Assembly (NCBI RefSeq): GCF_963169125.1
Contig: NC_084802.1
Coordinates: forward strand, 40,694,607-40,758,606
Source of the DNA: Humulus lupulus
Lineage: Eukaryota; Streptophyta; Magnoliopsida; Rosales; Cannabaceae
DNA: 64,000 nucleotides
Direction of reading: 5' to 3'
In this document: positions 56,901 to 64,000 of the stretch, piece by piece
Layout: every line of letters begins with the position of its first letter
Numbering within the stretch: position 1 is the first letter of the stretch
Notes under the pieces: model-generated
The model's database searches: none
The model's input: only the letters and a program-made list of their open reading frames with translations
Told to the model about the DNA's origin: nothing
Made by a program: the position numbers and the translations under genes

Positions 56901-57258
56901 GACGCTCTGTTGTTTTGGAGCTCACGGTTCAGGCACGTTGGGAGATCCATCTCTCATCTTCAGCTCTTCAACGTACCTCTTTTGAGCATTTCGGCTCACC
57001 CCTGAAATGTGAGGTCCCCTAGCGATGGTTATTATGTCTTCTCCACCAATTGGGGGAGGCAATTATCCTTCATTGCAGGTGGCGCCGCGGCTCGATGGGT
57101 AGGCTGGGCCGGAACTGCCTTTTGATTAGGCGGAGCCTGGGTTTGATTCTGGTTTCAAACATACTATTCAAGGTAGCCTCTCGAGATTAATACCTCGATC
57201 TCATCTTTGACTTATGTCCTATTGATTAAGCACAAGCTGGGCCGAAACTACCCTTTGG
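56901..57258 (-). pseudogene. Tat-1 gag-protease spacer
   Basis: Alanine-, proline- and glutamine-rich fragments, several stops. Phrases around GGGCCGGAACTGCC and GGGTCGGAGCTGCC recur three times at 57108-57300, so it holds a short imperfect repeat. Confidence 0.45.
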
Positions 57259-57966
57259 TTAGGCAAAGGCTGGGTCGGAGCTGCCCTTTGAATAGGCAGA
57301 GCTACATTCCTCAGTTGTATGACCTATGTCTCTGTGGAATCTGCAAAACTTATTCGAATCCCTCTTGCTACGTTGATGCCCTATTCCTTCAGGTCTTCTA
57401 AATAGGACATGAGTTTCATTTGCAACAAATATGTTCTCATGAGTGTCTGTGAGCTCGATATACATGGTTTATATGGAGATACTCTTATATCCTTTTTTTT
57501 TCTTTTTGCCCCCGTCTGCATCAGGGTTATATCCCTCATTCTTATTTCTTTTATAAGAATTGTCTCCTGAGGGTTGAACTGAGGATGTCGTAGCCAAGTT
57601 TGTAGCTAAGTTAATGTTGTTCGTTGTAGCTATTAAGGGGGGAGGAGTCAGTTTAAGTGCTAACCTCACCTCTTCTACATTGACAAACCTTTGACCTCGA
57701 ATGTTGAACTGGGTTATCATTCTCACGGGCTTCCTTTGCATATGGCCCAGAGAGAAGTTCCTGGTAATACACCAGCTCGTACTGCCATGAGGTGACCATT
57801 GTCATAAAATCTATGAGCTCGGGCTACTTCAATGTTAAACCTCAACAAGTAACTTTTCAGCGACTCCCTTGGTTGTTGTCTTATGTTTGTCAAGGAGGAA
57901 GCCTCGGGCTTGATGCTTTTCACAGCTTGAAATTGCTTCCTGAATTCCTTGGAAAGTTGTTCCCAA
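57259..57966 (-). pseudogene. Tat-1 gag C-terminal part
   Basis: On the minus strand, starting at the LTR-N joint: QLSKEFRKQFQAVKSIKPEA, RQQPRESLKSYLLRF and VARAHRFYDNGHL are gag core motifs. A frame change and a lysine-rich stretch (GGKKKKKGYK) follow, then KFCRFHRDIGHTTEEC, the C/H motif found at the end of Tat gag. The N-terminal half is missing at the joint with LTR-N. Confidence 0.75.
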
Positions 57967-58715
57967 ATATGTTTATTAATACTTAGTTAAATACCGTTTC
58001 AAAATATTAATTAAATATATCAACTGATGATCATATACAAATATATCTTAATCTTGAAGTTACTATGAACTCCTGTTTATGTTATATGAGTTCTTTGATT
58101 CACTCGTTAGGGTCTGTCAGAATGGTCAGGCTAGAAACTTTTGATTTGGGAACTCATTAATGTCAATGACTGGGGACATAGTATACAAATATTGAATTTA
58201 TACCTTCTCAAAAGAGATTGAATAATGGTTCTCTTAAGGGTTGACTTTTGGGACTGAAAGGTTATTGAGCACAAATTCATAATTTAGTTATGAATTAACT
58301 TTCACTAGTAAAGTCAATGGTACTTAAGGAAACAAGATATAATTAAAAAGGGTAAACCTGTAATTTTATTTCCAATTAATTATGAACCATTATCAGAGAG
58401 TTAATTTGTATGTAATGATTTTATCAATGGACGCTTTATTTTATAAAGTACTCAGTAAATGAAATGCCTATAATTACAAGAGTGCAATATCATATTTATA
58501 GTGGAGTAATCATGAGATTAATAAATTAAGATTATTTAATTAAAGAGTTTAATTAATAATCTCAAATTTATTGGAGCTTGGAATTATAGGTCCATAGGTC
58601 CCCACAACAGCTCTATAACACTATTCAAGGCAAGAGTTGATATAAAGAGAAAAATGATTGAAAGACATATTTAAGAAGAAATTTGTTCTTCAGGCCAAAT
58701 ATGCAATTATGCGAT
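57967..58715 (+). repeat. LTR-N: fragment of the LTR-M family
   Basis: From ATATGTTTATTAATACTTAG it follows the minus strand of LTR-M from about 32940 down to about 32200 with scattered changes and small indels. Both the beginning of the LTR and its end are absent: the left joint lies in Tat-1 gag, the right is the Tat-3 insertion. No ORF. Confidence 0.85.
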
Positions 58716-59326
58716 TGTTTACCCAAAAAAACAACTGCTGATGACGTGGAAAGGATTTCTCCCACATGGTTGACACGTGGCGGAAATGTTGTTCGACTAT
58801 CGACCAGAAGCACAACACTTCATCAGGCTTAACTATTAGATACGACCAGGCTGGTCATATAACTTGATTTATTTACTTCTAAGATTGCAATCCTATAATA
58901 ATTGCATTGAATATTTCCTCTTTATTACCTTGATACACGGTTATTAAGGAAAGTTAAGGCCCGTTGGCCCATGTAACCCTCCTTGAGCCTATAAATAAGC
59001 ATGAAAAAGCTCAAGAAGGGGACTTTTTGATCTCGGAATCTTTTCACTAAGTATTGAGAGAAAGAGAGCTATAGTGTGATTATTAATTATTCCATTGTAT
59101 TTCTTCCAAGGTTTGTAAAACTCAAGAACGCTAGTTCTTTGATCACGGCTTTGAGATTCAATATTGATAATAGCACTAAGGGACGTAGGTCATTACCATT
59201 CTTTGGGGCCGAACCACTATAAATCCTTGGTGTTTTCTTCTTTTCAATTAGATTAAATTCTTAATTGTCATTTTATCTTTTGTCGTACATTTGACTCCGT
59301 GTCGTTGGCCAAATCAAGGGTCAACA
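58716..59326 (+). repeat. 5' LTR of Tat-3
   Basis: From TGTTTACCC to GGGTCAACA, 611 bases. Start set where LTR-N homology ends. Contains CCTATAAATAAGC (TATA box at 58989-58997) and an AG-rich leader. Confidence 0.75.
58989..58997 (+). promoter_or_regulatory. TATA box of the Tat-3 LTR
   Basis: CTATAAATA about 340 bases before the LTR end; a leader with GAGAGAAAGAGAGC follows. Confidence 0.6.
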
Positions 59327-59329
59327 TTC

Positions 59330-59347
59330 TGGTGCTTTCGTTGAGAG
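59330..59347 (+). promoter_or_regulatory. Primer-binding site of Tat-3
   Basis: TGGTGCTTTCGTTGAGAG, identical to the Tat-2 site, three bases after the LTR. Confidence 0.75.
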
Positions 59348-59373
59348 TTTGACGAAAAATTGTAAGAAAATCT

Positions 59374-60165
59374 AATGGGGAAAACATCCAAGAAGACTGG
59401 ACAGGCCGCTGGCGCTGGACCATCCCAACCTCCTCCCTCAAATGTGGCTGAGAATGAACCACATTTGGAGTTTGAAGAGGAGGAGTTAGATTTCTAAACG
59501 CTGAGGGCAACGCTAGGGGTGTTGCAGGATAAGTTGGCTAATCTGAGGGCCAATCAAGAGAATGTTGTGGAGACAATGGCGCTGCAGCAAAGAGAAATAG
59601 AACACCAGTGCCAAGAGCTGAGTGAGCGGCAAGCGGAACTGGATCCTCAACAAAGGGATGCCATGGCCGCTCTTGAAGCAGCCATCCAATTGGCTTGGAG
59701 TCAGGCTACGCCAGACACCCAGCTAGATCAGCCATCGAATGTGCCACCTCAAAGAGGTCCCAATCCTAGCCCTCCGCTTCAGCTGGCATGCCCTCAAAGG
59801 CCGAAGCAGCCGCCTGTGGCTCAGGATGATGCCCCACCTAGGGATCCTAAGCAGCAGCCTCCATCTCAAGCTGGTCGAGGCAATCCCCAGCGCCCGAGGA
59901 AGAATAGGGCCGGGCAACCGCCCCGTAGACCTAGACGCCCAGGGGATGAAAAGCTGAATCTACCAAGCAGGGGACAATGTCCTTCCGCCAACAGAAGGAA
60001 CATCGAATCAGGCTCTGCGGTCAGGGGTCCCCCATGGCATAGCAATGTCGGGGACCCAACGACCAGCGCAGACCTCCCCCTGACGCTCAGGAGATGCCAG
60101 CCCGAAAAGGAAATAACGTGAACAGTCGGTCACGCCGTAGTTAGCCAAAATTTAGAGATGGCCAT
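59374..60165 (+). pseudogene. Tat-3 gag N-terminal region
   Basis: The first ATG (59374) opens MGKTSKKTGQAAGAG, an acidic end and a stop at 59494. One frame over, from about 59500, a helical, glutamine/glutamate-rich coiled coil (LQDKLANLRANQENVVETM) and a long proline-, glutamine- and arginine-rich tail continue to 60121. One lost base explains both. The core of gag is not reached before Tek-I enters at 60166. Such coiled-coil and proline-rich N-termini are usual in Tat gag. Confidence 0.65.
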
Positions 60166-62598
60166 TGTAACGCCCTGGCTACCCCAGAACAGTTACGGTG
60201 AACGGTGGACCGGAAATTTGACTCGTTACCTGAGTCCTTTGGTCAAAAACGTGCTCTAAGTGTAGTTAACAGGTTAAGGTATAAACCAATAAAAAGGAAA
60301 TGGAGATTTTATTACAAACTGCTCTGCAGAGCTAAACAAAACATTTACAAGTGGTTCTCAGTACAAAATGGTCATTACAGTTTCAAATTTACAATCCCGC
60401 CGACCTAAGCGGCAAAAATAGGGTAAACCCCCTAGTTCCTCTGAGAACACCATGACCGTGGCGGTCAAGCGGCCGCATATGTACACACCACCACATCAGC
60501 TCTTATCTCAAGGCTAGGTGAGCTTTTCTTTCCCTTTACCTGCACCACATAGCACCCATGAGCCAAGGCCCAGCAAGAAAACATAAAAATTTTCAATAGC
60601 ATTATCAAATGATTATCATTATAATCATACTAAACATAAAGCTTTCAACAAGAAAATGAACATCACATGATTTTAGCGGGAGAGTGGCTGTTAAGTAAGC
60701 CACTAGCCTCCAAGCTCTCTTTTCTAGCAGGAGAGTGGCTGTTGGGTAAGCCACTAGCCTCCAAGCTCTGTTTGTTCATCGACCCTCAGGTTCGGTCAGG
60801 CATTAATGCTCCTTGAGTCATTCAATGCTAATAATCGATTAGATCTAATCTCTATTGGCTTGCGTGAACCACGCTAAGTCCATCCTTGACTAATAAGTCA
60901 GCGCTAAGTGACCAGTGTCCAGTATCACCGCCGAACCTGACTAATAAGTCACAGCTTCACAGCTGACACTAACACCTTCGCCAATTCTGACTGGCAAGTC
61001 AGTGCATCATGACCAGTGCCCAGTACCACTGCCGAACCTGACTAATCAGTCACAACTTCACAGTTGATACTAGCACCTTTGCCAAACCTGACTAATTAGT
61101 CAGTGCTATGCACAAGCGAACAACGTACGCTAAGCATCCATATTCAATCCGTGTCCATATTACACAATCAACATGCCTTACAAATATTCATGCATGTCAC
61201 ACTTGGGGTGCAGTTTTCTTACCTCCGGTTCGAGCAAGAACAAATAAAAGAGTGACCCTGAGAACGATCGACTTTTTGGTCCTTTAGCGGTTACCTGGTC
61301 ATAACCAAATTATGGGATTCCATCAATAAAATGAATAATAAAAGGTTCCCAAACCAAAACCTAACCTCTGGGACCTCAAACACTACCCAAACGGGTAGTA
61401 GGTTCAACCCCGAGGCCTTAAACTTGAATCCCCATGCTAAAACTCCTCTTTGGCCAAAAAATGCCTTAAGGGTCGCGGCCCTCCTTGGCCATGCCGCGGC
61501 CCGCCCCTCAGACAGAGGCGCCTAAACCCAGCAACCCCCAAGGGTCGCGGCTCACCCCTGCCATGCCGCGGCGCAACACCCAGTTCAGCCAAAAACCCTG
61601 TTTTTCTTCCTCTACGATTTCTCTTGGAACCAACCCTTCAAACCCAACTTAAACACCACCCAATCCTCTTTCAAACACCCATTTAAACCCCTAAACAACA
61701 CTCAAAACTCTCCCTCATCATAACCCAAGACAACCCCCTAAAACCTCCATCAATTCCAACAATCCTCCATAAAAACTCAAGCTGAAACTTATCATTAAAA
61801 CAGGGCAAAACCAGAAAAACAATTGATAAAACTCACCTCAAACCTGGAATTGAACCCTCTCCAATGGCTGAGCCAATTCTATAGCTTAAGCCCCTTGATT
61901 TCCTAGCTTAATTCCACCCCTTGAGCTCAAAATCTCCAAAGGAGAAGCAAAGAAAATGAAGAGAAGGGAAGGTACGGGAAGGATGAAGCAAACTCTGTTT
62001 TGGGTTCTGTTTTACAGCCTTCCATACATCATATATATCTATATACCAAAAGACCATAATACCCCTAGGTCTTTAAAAGTCTCTAAAGTCAACTCAAGGG
62101 CAATTTTGACATTTTCCACCTACACCGTTAATGATAATTAACGCTTCCCAATTCCCGCTAATCTCAATATTCTCAAACACCAATATTTCACATTCCGTTA
62201 CCCTTTAATACCCGGTAACACTCTAAACATTAAAAGCACCCCGAGACTCACCCCGAGACTCACCCCGAGCCCCGAGCTTAAGCCCGTTATGACCAAACTG
62301 ATAATTAACATTCCTTGACCGTCTCATGCCAAATGGCTCGAACAAACCCACATCATAATGTGGTCTCAAATTATATCACCAACATGTGAACAAATAATCA
62401 ATTTACCCTCAACGGGTCAAATTACCATCACACCCCTGTATAAAGAAATATGGACACATATGCATGCATTTCACATCATATCATAATATAATCAACATAT
62501 ACATGCATTTAATCAATTAATAACATAATTAAGCAAGTACGGCCCTCCCGGCCTACTGTTCACGCCGCTAAATACATCGGAGAATTCGGGGCATTACA
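60166..62598 (-). repeat. 3' LTR of Tek-I
   Basis: 2,433 bases; starts TGTAACGCCC and ends GGGGCATTACA on the plus strand. Two tandem copies of a 49-base unit (60677-60775, GGGAGAGTGGCTGTT), two of a 101-base unit (about 60910-61110, ACCAGTG-CCAGTA-type), CCGCGG-rich repeats (61470-61575) and splice-donor-like sites (61835 and 61221, minus strand). Close in layout to Tek-C. Confidence 0.92.
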
Positions 62599-62612
62599 AC
62601 CTCCTTACTGAA
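62599..62612 (-). promoter_or_regulatory. Polypurine tract of Tek-I
   Basis: On the minus strand CAGTAAGGAGGT meets TGTAATG. Confidence 0.75.
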
Positions 62613-62628
62613 ATTTCGTCCCCGAAAT

Positions 62629-64000
62629 TTACCTGAACAGCTCGGGATACTGTCTCCGCATATCTGACTCCAGCTCCCAGGTCGCCTCTTCGACCTTGCT
62701 GTTCCTCCACAATACCTTAACCAAAGGTATTGTCTTATTCCTGAGTACCTTGTCCTTTCTATCAAGTATCTGAACTGGCTGCTCCTCAAAGGAGAGATCT
62801 GGCTCAAGCTCCAGATCTTCATAACTCAGAATATGGCCCACATCAGACACATATCTCCGAAGAGCTGATACATGAAACACATTATGCACGGCAGACAACG
62901 CCGGAGGCAAAGCCAATCTGTAAGCCACCTGACCAATCCTCTCCAGGATCTCAAATGGACCTACAAATCTAGGACTCAGCTTGCCTTTCTTCCCAAACCT
63001 TCTCACCCCTTTCCATGGCGAGACTCTGAGGAAAACATAGTCTCCTACCTGGAACTCCACGTTCCTGCGCTTGGGATCAGCATAGCTCTTCTGTCTACTC
63101 TGAGAAGCAAGCATTCTAGCTCTAATCTTCTCTATAGCCTCACTGGTCCTTTGAACTGCATCAGGACCTAAGTACCTCCTTTCTCCTGTCTCATCCCAAT
63201 GGATGGGAGATCTGCACTTCCTACCATATAGCATCTCATAAGGTGCTACTCCAATGGTAGACTGGTAACTGTTGTTGTAGGAGAATTCTATCAAAGGCAG
63301 GTACTTACTCCAAGAACCACCAAAATCCAGTACGCATGCTCTCAGCATGTCCTCCAAAATCTGGATCGTCCTCTCAGATTGCCCATCTGTTTGAGGATGA
63401 TAAGCTGTACTGAACTTCAATTTTGTCCCCATGGCTTTCTGCATACTCCCCCAAAACTTGGAAGTAAAAGTGGGGTCCCGATCTGACACGATCGACCTAG
63501 GTGCACCATGGAGCCGCACGATCTCTCTCACATAGAGATCTGCATACTGATCAACTGTATATGTAGTCCTCACTGGCAAGAAGTGAGCTGACTTGGTATA
63601 GCGATCCACTATCACCCAAACAGAATCATGCTGACCAGTAGTCCTGGGCAAGCCCACCACAAAATCCATCGTGATGTCTTCCCACTTCCACTCAGGAATA
63701 TCCAGAGGCTGCAGTGACCCTGCCGGCCTCTGATGCTCAGCCTTGACTTGCTGACATGTCAAGCACTTAGCCACATACTCTACTACATCTCTCTTCATCC
63801 CCGGCCACCAATATAACGATCTCACATCCTGGTACATATTCGTGGTGCCTGGATGTAAAGAGTAAGGTGTAGTATGAGATTCATCCAGAATCTCTCGCCT
63901 CATTGCAGTGTCTAACGGAACACATATCCGCCCTTTGTATCTCAACAAGCCTACCTCAGACATTGTATAGTCCCTGGATGCTCCAGCCAGAACATCCTCT
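62629..64000 (-). CDS. Tek-I polyprotein, integrase and chromodomain (partial)
   Basis: Open from the window edge to the stop at 62629. Counting from the methionine at 63963, H30, H37, C67 and C70 form the zinc-binding part (HTTPYSLH, CLTC); D100 (ITMDFVVG), D161 (VSDRDPTF) and E197 (QSERTIQ) form the catalytic triad with exactly 35 residues between the last two. The C-terminal part has NVEFQVGDYVFLRVSPWKGV and FVGPFEILERIGQVAYRL; the chromodomain-like tail is VQILDRKDKVLRNKTIPLVK with WRNSKVEEATWELESDM. No start is called because the frame continues upstream (GASRDYTMSEVGLL). Inserts the element DNA; the tail is thought to guide it to silent chromatin. Likely recent. Confidence 0.95.
   Translation of the reverse strand, partial: EDVLAGASRDYTMSEVGLLRYKGRICVPLDTAMRREILDESHTTPYSLHPGTTNMYQDVRSLYWWPGMKRDVVEYVAKCLTCQQVKAEHQRPAGSLQPLDIPEWKWEDITMDFVVGLPRTTGQHDSVWVIVDRYTKSAHFLPVRTTYTVDQYADLYVREIVRLHGAPRSIVSDRDPTFTSKFWGSMQKAMGTKLKFSTAYHPQTDGQSERTIQILEDMLRACVLDFGGSWSKYLPLIEFSYNNSYQSTIGVAPYEMLYGRKCRSPIHWDETGERRYLGPDAVQRTSEAIEKIRARMLASQSRQKSYADPKRRNVEFQVGDYVFLRVSPWKGVRRFGKKGKLSPRFVGPFEILERIGQVAYRLALPPALSAVHNVFHVSALRRYVSDVGHILSYEDLELEPDLSFEEQPVQILDRKDKVLRNKTIPLVKVLWRNSKVEEATWELESDMRRQYPELFR

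Larger units (their letters stand above)
1..57966 (-). mobile_element. Tat-1: host Ty3/gypsy Tat-lineage retrotransposon, fragmented by nested insertions
   Basis: This is the outermost element visible. Read on the minus strand it shows, from right to left: gag (57469-57966), a CCHC-like motif, protease, RT, a first RNase H (to 55104), a second RNase H (45143-44517), integrase (to 43532), a noncoding 3' region, an antisense ORF on the plus strand (12322-17833), a purine-rich tract and a 3' LTR. The two RNase H domains and the antisense ORF are what is known of the Tat lineage. Its continuity is inferred from the target duplications of Tat-2 (TATTC) and Tek-H (AGCAG), which rejoin its parts. 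The 5' LTR and gag N-terminus are not visible; they are lost or lie beyond the window. It is dead: the RT box reads YVDG, the protease active site contains a stop, and the catalytic glutamate of integrase is lysine. Confidence 0.75.
58716..64000 (+). mobile_element. Tat-3: Tat-lineage element, 5' part, cut by Tek-I
   Basis: A 5' LTR, primer site and gag N-terminus on the plus strand. At 60166 Tek-I begins and the rest lies outside the window. It landed in LTR-N; the five bases before it are GCGAT. The shared primer site places it with Tat-2. Confidence 0.75.
60166..64000 (-). mobile_element. Tek-I: chromovirus (Tekay/Del type), 3' part, continues beyond the window
   Basis: 3' LTR (60166-62598), purine tract, and an uninterrupted pol C-terminus on the minus strand running off the window. 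Left flank GCCAT (60161-60165) should recur at the far end. The only chromovirus here with no stop in the visible coding part. Confidence 0.92.

Noticed and set aside
61331..61686. Plus-strand ORFs rich in arginine and proline
   Set aside because: They translate CCGCGG-rich repeats of the Tek-I LTR; a composition effect.

Overview
This window is transposable-element DNA from a flowering plant. The evidence is the set of element families: Ty3/gypsy elements of the Tat lineage (dual RNase H, an antisense ORF beside the 3' LTR), Ty3/gypsy chromoviruses of Tekay/Del type, an L1-like plant LINE, an Athila-like gag-only element, probable Ty1/copia LTRs, and Cassandra, the plant TRIM element whose LTR carries 5S-rRNA-like sequence. 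I found no credible host gene. The species cannot be read from the sequence; a eudicot is my guess. Element labels (Tat-1, Tek-H, etc.) are mine.

The window can be read as one old minus-strand Tat element (Tat-1, from position 1 or before to about 57966) split by later insertions. From left to right: its 3' LTR (1-548 and 11992-12053) is split by Ath-K (549-11991), which itself carries a LINE (4468-9386). The Tat-1 antisense ORF (12322-17833, plus strand, apparently spliced) is split by a chromovirus LTR fragment (Tek-A, 13456-14192) joined to a tandem Cassandra array (14193-16100). Between that ORF and the Tat-1 integrase sits Tat-2 (18432-43142, plus strand, target duplication TATTC). Tat-2 contains Tek-B (21735-26829), solo LTR Tek-C (27533-30276), solo LTR-M (31146-33304) and Tek-F (36194 to about 41713, minus), and Tek-F contains LTR-L (39849-40958).

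Tat-1 integrase and its second RNase H follow (43532-45381, minus). Tek-H (45382-55098, plus, target duplication AGCAG) is a complete but decayed chromovirus with a Cassandra unit wedged between its 5' LTR and its leader. Tat-1 resumes at 55104 with RT, protease and gag (to 57966). A fragment of the LTR-M family (57967-58715) follows, invaded by Tat-3 (58716 onward, plus), which is in turn invaded by Tek-I (60166 to beyond 64000, minus). Tek-I has the only uninterrupted pol reading frame and is probably the youngest large insertion.

Five insertions have matching target duplications, which fix their order: LINE, Tat-2, Tek-C, LTR-M and Tek-H. Ath-K (CTTAC/CTTAA) and LTR-L (GTATT, with filler DNA) have slightly imperfect ones. 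The most unusual features are the five-LTR Cassandra array, the Cassandra/chromovirus chimera with two primer-binding sites, a 64-bp tandem repeat in the Tat-2 3' region, different minisatellites in related LTRs, splice-donor-like sites conserved among chromovirus LTRs, and CCGCGG-rich blocks shared by unrelated LTR families. No computation was run. Family calls rest on motif recognition by eye, and junctions without target duplications are approximate.
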